From the NCBI GenBank assembly GCA_021521415.1, contig JAIQDT010004219.1, forward strand, positions 196,646 to 260,645: 64,000 nt of DNA. Direction: 5' to 3'. How positions within the stretch are numbered: the first letter of the stretch is position 1; each line of letters opens with the position of its first letter. A program made the position numbers and the translations under genes. Below, piece by piece: positions 12,640 to 24,734 of the stretch. Source of the DNA: Bidens hawaiensis. Lineage: Eukaryota; Streptophyta; Magnoliopsida; Asterales; Asteraceae. Under the pieces are notes generated by a model. That model made no database searches. It had not been told where the DNA came from and worked only from the letters and a program-made list of their open reading frames with translations.

Positions 12640-13680
12640 ATCAGCTTCGATCTGAGGTTGCTATCGGTGTAGCCGGAATCTGGAACAACATTCCAGATCG
12701 TGACGGACACTGAGGGTTCAGATATATAGTTTTATATAGATAAAATGAATAATTCTTATAGAAAACCAAATTACTTTCACGCTTGTCACACAATAACTCA
12801 TCTTAACAACACCATAAACAAACATTTGGTTCAATTAAGTCATACACCCTTATCACCCATCTTCATCATAATATGTCTAGACCAAAAATAAATTTAGCAT
12901 ATTGGTCGCATCTACTAATTATAACAACTATATTATGACAACTTATATATAACAAGAAAAATAATCAGTTTACTGTAACTCTAATTTTAATTCAAAATGT
13001 AACATTTGCTACAACTATAGCATCTAACAAGAAAAAGAATTGAAACAAGTTGAAGCAGATAATTATGGATGACAAGTAAAATAATATACGAATAAAGCAA
13101 CACCTCATCCAACTTTAATCTAACGGTCAGGTCCGGTTTTAAACGGTTTGATATTATTAAAACCATAAATCAAACCGTTCGTTACAGTTTGGGAATTATA
13201 AATCTGGCCGACTGAGAACCAAATGGATGACCGGTTTGGACGGTTCTAAACCGAACCATGAACACCACTGGTATTAACTGATTACAAAGTATTTCATCAA
13301 GCACAAATCTGGTTGAAGCATTTCATCGAACAGTTGGTGTGCTACGGACATTTGTTAAAATAATTCTAAAAAAAAAATCCGTAATTAACCAACCAATACC
13401 CATGTTCAAAACTGAATAATAAGAAGAATTCTATACATAAAAGATGGATTTTGAAATCAAGTTTCATGCTCAACAATGGTGGAATCCCAATATTAATAGG
13501 CAAAATTAGCGGCAAAAATTATATATGAGGTGCAAGAAATCAAACAAGAAATATAGATCACACAAGTATTAAACCACGAGAAACAGAAATGAAATTAAAA
13601 ACAAAGAAAACCAAACCTGGAGAACGGTGGTGAAGAAGACGACCTGAGTTTACCGGAAAGCATATTTTTGTTCCATTTGG
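12640..13680 (-). promoter_or_regulatory. 5' leader and probable 5'-UTR intron of PIG-F
   Basis: An AG acceptor about 70 bp before the ATG (near 12711) and a possible donor near 13618 would join a GC-richer segment at about 13619-13665 to the coding exon, making an untranslated first exon. This is inference from splice-like signals only. The interval also holds AT-rich sequence and an inverted GGTTTTAAACGG / AAACCGTTCG block at about 13130-13260. Confidence 0.3.
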
Positions 13681-14820
13681 GTTATTTTGATATGAATCAA
13701 AGCCCACCAAAAGTCTACGGTTTTCTGGCCCAATTCATTTTATTTCAAGCCACCTTCTGTTTATACCGGTTCAGTTTTGAAACCGGTTTTTAAGCGGAAA
13801 AGGATTGGTTCGGTTTGAAACAAAAAAAAAAACTCTGCTTCTGGGTTCTTTATCGGGGTGTTCTTCGGGTTAGTTTTTCGGGTTTCAATGTTTTAAATCC
13901 AGACCCAAAATCCAACCCAAATCTCTCACGGTTTCTTCGGGTTTGAGTAATTCGGGTTCGGGTTTTTTCGGGTTGGGTTAATCAGGTTTCGAGTATCCTA
14001 TAAAAAAAACTGCATTGCAAAGTTTAAATGTAGCATATTCTTCTTTACTCGTAATGTAAATAAACCAATAACAAAACAAAAATAAATCGATAAAACATCC
14101 CAAAAAGAGTAAAATTTAACAAAGTTCAACCACAATAAACAAGACTGGCATAATCGTCTTTAGTATGCCGTGATTAGGGTGCTAGGCTATAGTTGCTTTT
14201 AGTCATAAATTGAAGCATAATAAACAATAAACAATTGATTCATAATAGGTGGAACGTGAACAGTCGATTTGGACTAAATTTTGATAACGTCAGTTGCTAA
14301 GGCTTAGCCTTAATACCTAAAAATATATATGGTTTTAAAACTAAAAGTTTATTCGGGTTTTTTGGGTTGACCCGAAACCTAGATTTGGACCCAGGAACTA
14401 AACCGAATTACTATGGTTCTTCGGGTCAGCCTTTTCTCGGGTTGGGTTAGTTCTTGTTCGGTTACGGGTTTTCTCAGGTTGGCTTTCGGGTTTCGGGTGA
14501 AAGTGACAGCTCTAGTTCTTTAGTTGAATTTCAATCGGCTACGTCTCCTTATGAAGGCTTAGAGCACCAAGCGTCGACGTTATTAGAAGGCTTACTATTC
14601 TAACAGCCTACGAATCTATTTTCTGGTTCAGTTAATCACTTTTGTTCTATTTTCTTTGATTTATCTTGTTTTGAAAATGAAAATTTGTTTGTTTGATAGA
14701 TTTTTAGTAAATAAAATTCCATCTTTATTTTCAACCTTCTTTACTTAATATAAACTATTATTATAGGATTCATGAGTTGTTTATTTTTCTTACATGTATT
14801 GGAATATTAGCAGTAGAGTG
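13681..14820. repeat. degenerate GGGTTCGGGTT-type repeat region
   Basis: About 13780-14000 and 14330-14515 are rich in variants of CGGGTTTCGGGTT and its complement. This simple-sequence composition is common in degraded plant elements. No gene was recognised. Confidence 0.4.
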
Positions 14821-14821
14821 A

Positions 14822-14935
14822 CTGGCATAATCAAACTTTAAGAATGAGTTCATCAAAGATGGGGTTGTGGTCATGAAAGAGTTCATTAAAAATGGTGTTG
14901 TCCATCACAAACCTAAATGCCCATTGAGGAGGATT
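14822..14935. repeat. segment matching the spacer of duplication unit B
   Basis: This stretch (GCATAATCAAACTTTAAGAA ... TCACAAACCTAAATG) is homologous to 32216-32330, in the same orientation. There it lies between the DC1 and HCT genes of unit B. Here it lies before the DC1 gene of unit A, so it looks like a remnant of an earlier unit. Confidence 0.65.
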
Positions 14936-16234
14936 TAGAATTAGTCTTTGCTATTTGTGTTTAATGTGTTGATGTTTTGTTGAATGTGGAGCACTCAAGT
15001 AGGTCACCACATCAAGTTCATTTATATTATTAGTATAATTATTTTTTTGATCTGGTTTAACCAAAACCTATATTTTGCCCCCATTCACGAAAGATCATAG
15101 ATCCGCCACTGCTGAGCCATATGAATTACGTAAGTGAACAGATGTATTAAATTCAGTTTGTTTATACATATTTTTTATTACAAAGAAGAATACATGAAAC
15201 ATAAAAGCAAACCAATTACATTACAATCATGACGACGAGTGTGATCGAGCTCCTTAGTTGATAGGAGAGGTCCGTAAGACCAATTAACTGGTTACGTACT
15301 CAGCTTCATCCGACACCTATAATGTATTGCCAACTCACAATTTACACGCTTGAAGATGATACTATTCTTGAGACTATCCCGACACACGGTGCATTTACCA
15401 TCCCTTTCAAGCCCTTGAACGAGTGAAAGGGGATGTGGATGTGTTTCAAGTATATATGTTTTCCCAAACTTCATATTTACATGATAAAGAACGCCTTTAG
15501 AATAACCAGGAATTTGCATGCCATACCGAAGTATTAATGGAGCACAAGCTGTATGCATGGATTGCATACACTCATGGCAAATATAGAATGAATTTTCAGG
15601 ATTAAGTTCCTCCTCGCAAACTTCACAAAAGTATTCACTCTCATGGTTCTCAATGGGAAAGTAACTCAAATTCATAGGATGCTTGTCTAGCTTGATTGTG
15701 GTTTTCTCGGGTATTAACAACGCACAGTCGGCGTGTATATGAAAATCACAAATATGGCAATCGAATAGACAGTCTCGAAAGAAATTATTGCCACATATAC
15801 TACACGAATTATCATCGTATCTATTCTTTTTATAATAAGTTCTTGAAAGGAGGTGATTTGGGTGAGAAGCATGGGTGATTAGGCATGAAGGCACATTTAA
15901 CATCAATATTGTAGTCACTGCATTCCTCACACCAATAGGCAAATCCATTGGATAGTAAAAGACAAATATCACAATACAAGACCCGAAAGAACTTATTATG
16001 GTTTCTTGAAAGGAGAACAAGGGTATGGCGTGGGTGAGCAGGGTGGTCCTTCAATTTAGTAGGTAGTCGGGAGCACCACTCATGGAGCACAAAGTTGCAG
16101 TGCTCTTCCTCATTGGCACTGGCACACACATATATTGGACCACTCATAATTGGTCTAATACATGCATCGCATAAAAGTTCAATCTTTTTCATTGGGTCAT
16201 GATAATAGGATATTGATTTTGTTATTGAATAGGC

Positions 16235-16272
16235 AGGGCTTGGGCTTGGGCTTGGGCTTGGGCTTGGGCTTG
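16235..16272 (-). repeat. (GGGCTT)n hexanucleotide repeat encoding Ser-Pro
   Basis: About six GGGCTT units on the plus strand read as alternating Ser-Pro codons in DC1 copy A. The equivalent position of copy B (about 27719-27727) has only one unit, so this is a copy-specific expansion. Confidence 0.85.
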
Positions 16273-16498
16273 TGAAATCCCCCAAAATTAATGGATGTTG
16301 GTGGTGACTATGAGTTTCCAATACACGTGATCCATTCTCCTTGAAAAACAAGTGTCTTAGCATGGCATAAGATGGATCAGGAAATGGGAGGGGAACAAAT
16401 GTTCGGTATCTTTATAGTTTTTTATGGTTTCACCTGTCCCTGATGAAAAACAACAACATTCGAGTTCTAAATGATTATTAATGAAAAACCACAAACTG

Positions 16499-16937
16499 AA
16501 GGCATAAAAGAGCCAAGCCATTCGCCTCGAAAAAAACTCATATTGAGCTGAGCTTACACGAGCTTAAGTCCGAACTCGAGCCTAAAAATAAGCTTGTTTA
16601 ATAAATGAGTTTGAGCTCAAGCCGACTCACGAGCCTATGATTTATATTTTGTTAAATACATACTGATTTAATACTAACTATTGTATAAAAAAATTATGAT
16701 AAAACAAATATATATTTAGTATATATGAATTTATATGTTATACACACACACATATTATAACAATTAATAAGAAACGAGCCAGTTCTTAGCTGAGCTTGAA
16801 AAATTATTCAAGTGTCGACTTTGAGCTTTAAAAATGGAGCTCGAAACAAGTTGAGCTCGAACTCAAGCTCTCCGTAAGTTAAACGAGCTGAGCTCCAGCT
16901 TAGTCGAGCTCAGGTTCGGCTTGGCTCGTTTACACCT
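16499..16937. mobile_element. TIR element in the intron of DC1 copy A
   Basis: Ends AGGCATAAAAGAGCCAAGCC and, at the other end, GGCTTGGCTCGTTTACACCT, an imperfect inverted repeat of about 20 bp. The interior is rich in GAGCTCGAGC-type motifs. The same element sits at the same intron position in copy B (27994-28918), so it predates the duplication. Superfamily is not resolved because no clear target duplication is visible. Confidence 0.6.
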
Positions 16938-17790
16938 CTACCACTAACATAGAAGCAACTTAAAATTTATTATGCAAATTTACCAGGAGATGTCAGGATG
17001 GACATGAAAGGCTCGTTTCTTGAAGTTGCACAACTCAGATGAGTATAGTATCTACATTTTTCGCATTTGTAAATCCAAAACCTCCTCTCAAATTCAAATG
17101 GTTGACGGCATACCCGACATCGTGGGTAAAATTTGGATTTTTGATCTGCTTTTGGAAAAGAATAAGAAAGGTCGAGCGGATGAATATGGGAGAAACTATC
17201 ATATGTGAAATTCTGAATTTTTAATTTTGTCGGTAGAAAAGCACAATGATTATGAATGAGTGGGTCGGGGCACAAAGGACAATGATAGAAGGTCCTTCAT
17301 GTTTCTCACCGCATGCGTCACACTCGCATAAAATTTGTTTTGTCATGCAAACTAGTGGGTGTGTGTGGCTTGGATGATAAATGAGATTCTTTTGCAACCT
17401 TTTTGTAGCACATGTTACATCAACATTAAAATCACATTGGGAACAACGATAACGAAGGTCACGACGCTTATGATGGCTACGACATATATTACACTGCCAA
17501 CGAACATACCGTTGGAGGAAGTTAAGAGTGTGAGCATGACAAGTATCTGCCAATCTTTCTGGAAGCTCTGCACAAAATTTATGAATAGAAAAACTACATT
17601 GAGAACATGTGTAATAATACCTATGAAACCAGTTGATTTCTTCTTCGCATAGGAAACATAAACATCGAAAGTCTTGTTTTGCAATTGGTTCATTCTTGTC
17701 CTCTTCCTCATTTTTTTTATATTTTTCTTCAAGTTGCAGTTGTTCCAACCACAAATCTATAAGATTTAATGGATGCTTGTGCTCAAACAT

Positions 17791-18753
17791 TATATTTTTT
17801 TCACTAGTAAGTTAGTAGGAGAAGAAGAAATAGCAACAAATTTTTTAAAATGAATGAGAATTGGGAAGATGGCACGCACAATCAAAGATGAGAAGGGCTG
17901 ATCAGGTTATGAAAAGGTTTGTGTAATTAACACAAAAGGGTAGACCCTTATCTTCACAGTCAAGTTTATAATCAACAAAGTATAATTGTTTGATACTTTT
18001 AACAGTTGTATTGTACAAAATATCTGTTGGATAAATTGGTATTTGTAAAGTAATATTATCCATCGGTGTTATTATTCCGGTAAATTGCTATGGATATTGA
18101 CTCATAAAGATTTTCTGTATATTAGCATGATGTTTTAGAATTTTAATTCATTTTTATCAGGGCCGTCTTCGAGAACTTATATGCTTCGGTCGAGCCGAAA
18201 TAAAAAGGCCCGTAAACCCTAACCAGTAACGAAAAAATATAAGCAAAAAAAATTTTATGCCTTATGTAAATGGTTTTTTGTTTGGTTTAAACAATTAAAT
18301 TTTTAAATGGGCTTACATGTTATGATTTAGGTTGTGTAAAAAACTTTTTGTATAAAATTAGGCGTAAAAATGTTTCAAGCGAGACTAGAACCTACAACCT
18401 TTTGGTTGGGAGTCATATCCCTTTGAGAATAGACCAAGCTAGATATTCTATAATTAGGGTAAGACATTAAATATACATATTTTTCACACACACACATATA
18501 TAAAGGTTCAAATAAGAATAAAGAGTTTTCTAAGAATGATAAGAACCAATAATTTTTTGACATGTGGCATTATAAATTATGGTTAAAGAACAATTTTATG
18601 AAACTATGTCGGTTATAAAGGTGAAAGAGTAATTATAGGAAACTATGTCGGTTTTTGGTAATTTTAAATCTCAATCCTTGAATCCCTTAATCTAATGGCC
18701 CATGATTATTCTTACTATTCATAGGAAACATTGTCTTTTTTACAATAACCTAT

Positions 18754-18789
<36 letters not shown>

Positions 18790-19944
18790 CATGTATCTAT
18801 TTTATAATAATGGGCGTGTATAAAAATTATCTTATGAGAAAATTTTTAAAACCTATTGATTGGTGTATCTTATATTATTGATAGTTGCAATAATATATAA
18901 AACCGAGCAGGCATAAATTATGTGATTAAATAAATGAAGTGATAATATATGTGAGGTCGTTTCAGTATTTACTTTTTATTTGACGTTATTTACCTACTGA
19001 ATCTATTTTACAGAGTTTTTTTTTTGAACCATAAATTTTATTAAACAACAACTATCAAGTAGCTAGAAACACAACTACAAACAACAAACGTTACAAGTTG
19101 TATTTAGCTATATCTATATTATTGACCACCCAAGCTATGTAGGTATCGAAAATGCCATTAAAACTATAAATTAAATTATTTAATATCCCTTCCTAGTTCC
19201 TATCACCAGCTCTTTTTATAAATAGTCTTTTATAAATAAAACATGTAAACTTAATGGTTTTTTTCCCTTGGATTCCAATACAATTTGAAGCAAGGTATTT
19301 CTCTTTTACTTATCTTTTGCGTGCAAAGTTAAAGAGAAAGTTAGGTGTGAAGTTATGTATCATTCCATACAGTAAGAATCAAACGAAAGAGAAAATGAAG
19401 TTTTAAGTTAGGTATCATTTCCATAGAAGTATAGATAAAGATTTAAAATGATATTTTGCTTATGTAGGGTAAAATGCGTTTAGATTATGGAGGTGATATG
19501 TGAAACTTCTTTTAAGTTAGGAATAAAAGACATTTAAAATCTCACCCTTTTTTCGTTTTCTCAAAATTCAACACGAGAATCCAACAACATAAAAAACTAC
19601 CACAAAATTCCAACACAAAAAATATTTGCATAAAACTACAGGAAAAATATGGTTAAACAAAGTTTTTTTTTTATATTTTTTTAAAAATGGTCACTTTTCT
19701 CATAACAATATAGTATTCAAATTATTAAAAAAAAAAAAAAAACTCGATTTCTGGTGTGTGTTCGTATTAAATTAATGTCGTATAAAAAGTTCGAGCGAAT
19801 GCATGGGGTGGTTTACTTGCTACCTCTGAGTACACTATCGAGTCAATTCGGTTTTGTTTGGTGAGATTTTAAGGTTATGATTACTCGACCAATTAATGTC
19901 AAATCTTGTCAGCTACCCTCCTATAGATCCTCGTTAAGAGATTA
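17791..19944. other. spacer of unit A
   Basis: AT-rich spacer with segments matching the spacer of unit B. No gene is recognised. It contains one MITE-like element (18495-18765) and a (TA)n run at about 18759-18787. Confidence 0.6.
18495..18765 (-). mobile_element. MITE-like element, relative of 28561-28832
   Basis: This carries GGTTCAAATAAGAATAAAGA, ACTATGTCGGTTATAAAGG and ATTGTCTTTTTTACAATAAC. The same strings occur in reverse complement at 28561-28832. The two copies are at non-equivalent positions of the two units, so they are independent insertions. Both lie in TA-rich flanks. Family not identified. Confidence 0.65.
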
Positions 19945-21085
19945 GGTGGTGGTGTTTTTTGTCTGAAGATCTTCCTGGCCTCTTATGTCTGCGCCACGCA
20001 AACCACGCGCAGATGTTATGGTCTAAAGACTGTTTATTTTCCGGAGACATTTCATTAAAAAACGTCTGTGCGCCCTCTTCTTGGAGAAGACTTGGACCAT
20101 CAGTTTCTAACATCCTCCCACATCTTCTCATCAAACCCTTCCATCAACCTTAGCAACTCCTCCACCCCTCTCCTCTCTTCTCCAACATCGCCCCTTTCCG
20201 GCCACCCCACACCTCCGCCGCCCCCTTTCCAGTCACCCCACGCCTCCGCCGCCCCCCTTTCCGGCCACCCCACACTTCCGCCGCCACACCCCTACTGCCG
20301 CTGTCCCCTATCCAGCCACCCTACACCTCCGTCGCCCCTCCCCTGCCTCCGCCGCCCTCTCTCCGACCACCCCATATCTCCACCGCCCTTCGACTGCTGC
20401 AGGTCCGTCGTCTCCGCCGCCCACTGCCACACATCCACAACTCCAGTCCGTGTATTATTGTTTTGTTGATTTGTGTACTTTACCTATATTTGTATGATTT
20501 GTGATGTAATCGGTTTGAATTTGTGTATTGGATTATACTATTGAAAGTTTATAAGATCGGAATTTGTTGAAATCAGGTTTAATTGATGTTCGTCGTGTGA
20601 TTATTGATGTCATGTATATCAATTTAGGTTTATTTTGTGTAAACGAGCTTGAGCTTGGCTCGTTTTGACTTACGAGAGCTCGAGAGTTATTTTTCAATTA
20701 TTGTTGAATTTTTATTAGTTTTTTTTAAGAAAATGATTTGTAGAATTTGATTTGTTGAATTATTATTAGTTTTTGTTCAACTATTAGTTTGTATAATTGT
20801 CCAATTATCATTAGGTTTTTTGTTTAAAAAAGTTTGTAGAAAGTTTAGGTTTAATGAAGATCTTGTTACATTAGGTTTGCATAAAGTTTAAGTTGTTTGA
20901 AGACCTTTTTTATGTTTAAAAATTCGGTTTATTTAAATTTCTGTTCATTTTAACAGTTTGCAGACGTGTTAAAAAACAAACAGTCTTCTTCTTGCAGACT
21001 GCAGAGGCTTGGTCCACCTCTTCTACTACAGATGTGGTCTGCAGACTGCAGACACTTTACCTCTTAAAAAACAAACAGCACTTTA
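19942..21085. mobile_element. PIF/Harbinger-like non-autonomous element with TTA duplication
   Basis: The 1,138-bp element at 19945-21082 is flanked by TTA (19942-19944 and 21083-21085). Its ends are GGTGGTGGTGTTTTTTGTCTG-like on the left and, complemented on the right, AGTGCTGTTTGTTTTTT. Unit B has the empty site at about 33712-33722 (GTTAAGGGGTTTGGACTGTGC), which confirms the insertion boundaries. A TTA duplication with a GGTGTTGTTTG-type end is characteristic of PIF/Harbinger and Tourist MITEs. The interior holds a GC-rich minisatellite (20190-20400, CCGCCGCCCC/TTCCGGCCACCCC units), which creates spurious open frames. No transposase is seen. Confidence 0.75.
20190..20405. repeat. GC-rich minisatellite inside the Harbinger-like element
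   Basis: Degenerate units of about 30-35 bp built from CCGCCGCCCC, TTTCCGGCCACCCCAC and CACCTCCG. The Pro-rich frame 20068-20469 is produced by this repeat and is not a gene. Confidence 0.7.
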
Positions 21086-21758
21086 GATTGTGCTCATTCC
21101 ACTTGCAAACTCGTTTAAGCATGATATTGTTATTTATGATCGCTACTTCCCCATGTCAAGATCGGATAATTTGCTTGGTCGTTACATGGATACATCCATC
21201 ATCGTTAACTTGCCGTCGATGACTTCCGTCACTTTAAAAACCATATTATAAGGGGTGAATTTCATATATATTCCCACAAACTTGCAAAATATCATATAAG
21301 TGATAAAACTATACTCAAATAACATTAAAATACAAAAATTTTTATAAAAAACATTAATTACCAAGAGTTCCTTCAAGTTCTTAAATAATTTAAGAGTTTT
21401 GCAATGATACTCATCCTATATATATATATATCCAACCGAACTTCAAAATATCAAATATGTCCTTAAAAACTAATCAAAATATCATAAAATATATGTTCTA
21501 CTACAATCAAATATATGCAATGTTATAGAGCACCTGAACTGATCCAATTTATTGTATTATATCAGTTTTGTCAAATTTCAGTTTGTTCTGCCAATTGAAT
21601 GACATTTCATTTAAACTTATTTACTTTATATATAACTAAAAAACCAATTAGCCTATGGAAAATTGTTTCAGCCTTCATTGGCATACAACAATTTGTATTT
21701 CAAAGAAAAGTTTTATGAATAATGAGTATATATTGCTATGATAAAAAAAACTGTAATT
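21083..21758. other. spacer between the Harbinger-like element and HCT fragment A
   Basis: Homologous to 33716-34097 of unit B, for example GATGACTTCCGTCACTTTAA in both. It has about 190 bp of extra AT-rich sequence relative to B around 21250-21480. No gene. Confidence 0.6.
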
Positions 21759-21761
21759 TCA

Positions 21762-22260
<499 letters not shown>

Positions 22261-22854
22261 TTACACACGCACCTCCAAACATGTAACATCCGACCTTTAT
22301 CAAAATAATAAATAAAGGAAATTTATTTATAATTGTGTGTTATTATTTAATTATGTTAAATGATAATAAGTTGGGTGGTAGGCTTGGATATAAAACATGG
22401 ACTTTAGGGTGGTAATGGCTTGAGGTCCATGGACTTAGCATATATAAGCTCCTTAAAGCTCCCTAAAACCCTAGATATCATTCCATCCATTCCACCTCCA
22501 CCTAAGGAAGCACACTCAAAACACACACACTCTCCATCCCCCATCTAAAACCAAATATATCTAGAAACAATAGGAACGAGCAAGAATCACATAGTATTCG
22601 TTTGTCGTGCATTCAAGTAGAAAGATCAAGATCGAACCTGTGTCCGAAACCAAATCTGAACCGAACTCGAAAAAAGGTATGTTTTAGTTAGAAAGGTTAT
22701 GTGTTTGATGTTGAATCGCCATAAACTCGTTAGGATGTTAGGACGGGTTTGAATAAGTGTTAAAAATTACAAAAGTTACCATAAACGAACCGATCGGTTC
22801 GGTTTGAGTAAAATGAGTAGTGTTCGGTTCGTAAAAAGGAGGACTATACGAAGT

Positions 22855-23534
22855 CGGAGTTGCAAGATATATTTGCAAGATAAATGCCAGTTGCAAGATA
22901 AAGGCAATTTTCAAGACAAAATCCTGTTACAAGATAAAGGTCATTTGCGAGATAAAGGTCAGTTGCAAGATAAAGGTTATTTACGAGAACAAGCCTGAAC
23001 TTGCGAGAATAAGCTTATTTGCGAGATTGATCTTAACTGCAAGAATAAGCAGACCTGCGAGTTACAAAATAGACCAGATTTGTGAGATGCGAATTAAGTA
23101 GATTTGCAAATTATGAATTTGGTAAACTTAGTTAACTAAATTGGTTAGCTCAGGTTAAGTTAATGTAGTTGCAAGATAAAGGTTATTTGCAAGATAAAGA
23201 CCATTTGCAAGATAAAGGACAGTTAAAAGATAAAGGCTATTTGCAAGATAAATGCCAATTGCAAGATAAATGCCAGTTCCAAGATAAATGCCAGTTGTAA
23301 GATAAAGGTCATTTGCAAGATAAAGGTCAGTTTCAAGATAAGGCTATTTGCGAGAATAAGCCTGAACTTGCGAGAATAAGCTTATTTGTGAGAATGATCT
23401 TAATTGCAAGAATAAGCAGACTTGCGAGTTGCAAAATAAACCAGATTTGCAAGATGCGAATTAAGTAGATTCGCAAATTGTGAATTTTGTCAACTTAGTT
23501 AACTAAATTAGTTAGCTCGAGTTAAGTTAATGTA
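22855..23534 (+). repeat. tandem TTGCAAGATAAAGG repeat block, duplicated
   Basis: Short units of about 15-17 bp (TTGCAAGATAAAGGCCA-like) are arrayed at 22855-22990 and 23165-23345. Each array is followed by the same unique stretch (AATAAGCAGACTTGCGAGTTGC ... TTAAGTTAATGTAG), so a block of about 310-370 bp has been duplicated in tandem. It lies inside the solo LTR. Confidence 0.75.
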
Positions 23535-23835
23535 GTTAGCTATGTTAGTCCGTTATACGGTTAATTAACACGTGTGCATGTTAAACAGTTGGCCGTGCTT
23601 AGTTAAAGGAAGGGATTCCAATCAATACACAACATAACAGTATCCAGGTGAGTTCTAGCCCCCTATTTACCTTTAAACATTTTGGGGCTGTATGCATACT
23701 CATGGAAGAAAATAAAAGAGGAACGTGACATGTTTTATATGAAAAAGTAAACAAGTAAATTAGTAACAAATGTACGTAACTCTTTTATGTTAAAGATGTA
23801 TGAAGAATGTGAGTAAGTCATGACGTGGACATCAG

Positions 23836-23846
23836 GGGGGGGGGGT
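23836..23846. repeat. poly-G tract
   Basis: About eleven G residues within the solo LTR. Confidence 0.7.
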
Positions 23847-24069
23847 CGTAGTCCCTTATACATGTCCGCATCATGAATGCTCGTGGGCAGTCTGCAAGTT
23901 CTTATACGATAGACAGACGTTCCTTTATGGATATGAGTACACGTTCCTTCTATGGATATGTATAGATGTTCGTTTTATGGGAATGATAGTCTGCTGTAAT
24001 GGAAAGGAAAGCACGAGCCTTAACACAATAAAGGACTAAAAGCCTATACTGTGTTTAGGGCATGCGTTG

Positions 24070-24545
24070 TTATGGAAATGTGGTCTAGCTATAGATACAA
24101 GGTACAGAACGTGGACATAATATGCGTATATGTGGTCTAGTTATAGATACAAGGTACTAACTAATAGAATATTAATATATGTGTAATATGGTCTAGTTAC
24201 GAATACGATGGTAAGGTGGTTCAGTTATGGATACTATGGTAAGATGATCCAATTATGGATACTATGGTAAGATGGTTCAGTTACAAATACAAAGAATAAT
24301 GTGGTCCAGTTATGAATACAAAGGATAATGTGGTCTAGTTATGGATATAAAGGATAATATGGTTCATTTATGAATACGATTGCAATGTGGTCCAGTTATG
24401 GACACAATGAATAGGTGGTCCAATTAGGGATACTAAGTATGGCAGTAAATACGTATGTGTAAGCGGTCGAATGCTTGGTATCGTAGTTAATGAATGTATA
24501 CACATGTGTTGTATAATTGTTGGTCCAGTTATGGATACTAGTAGA
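24070..24545 (+). repeat. minisatellite of GTGGTCCAGTTATGGATAC units
   Basis: About a dozen imperfect repeats of a 30-35 bp unit with the core TGGTCCAGTTATGGATAC. It is part of the solo LTR and explains the weak minus-strand frames at 24368-24694. Confidence 0.75.
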
Positions 24546-24734
24546 ATAGATAGAGTATGTGAACGGCGTGCATGCCCTGGTATGCATGAAGAGGTCAAGG
24601 TAAGGACGTAAATGAATGTGCAAGAATTGAAGGTTATGTTAAATGTATCTTCGGATACGAAATAGTTACATGTTAATTGCTTAAAATTGATCATTTATGA
24701 AAAGAAAGAAATGTTAGAACTCACTCAGCGTATA

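Larger units (their letters stand above)
15292..17790 (-). pseudogene. DC1-domain (C1-like zinc finger) gene, copy A, frameshifted
   Basis: Two exons read on the minus strand. Exon 1 runs 17790 to about 16983 and starts MFEHKHPLNLIDLWLEQ. Exon 2 runs from about 16432 to 15292. The protein is a series of DC1/C1-like modules of Cys/His type, for example CSQCSFSIHKFCAELP, CDICLLLSNGFAYWCEEC, CHICDFHIHADCALLIP and CHECMQSMHTACAPLI. DC1 proteins are large in plants and bind zinc; some act in stress and defence, but roles are mostly unknown. Compared with copy B at 26.8-29.8 kb there is a 1-nt deletion near 17291, a 7-nt deletion near 16395 at the start of exon 2, and a 5-nt deletion at 15878/15879. 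Each shifts the frame, so 17221-17790, 16970-17275, 15830-16363 and 15292-16020 are fragments of one dead gene. The intron donor (CCTG|GTAAAT) is intact. A hexanucleotide expansion encodes a Ser-Pro run. Confidence 0.8.

Noticed and set aside
15085..15115. hAT MITE ending in GATCCGCCACTG
   Set aside because: Only a right end is visible; no matching CAGTGGCGGATC left end or 8-bp duplication was found upstream.
15292..16020. Complete DC1 gene of 242 codons
   Set aside because: Its first 60 or so codons are an out-of-frame reading of the preceding DC1 module; it is a fragment of a frameshifted gene.
20068..20469. Proline-rich protein gene
   Set aside because: The frame is produced by a GC-rich minisatellite inside a transposable element and has no start context or conserved domain.
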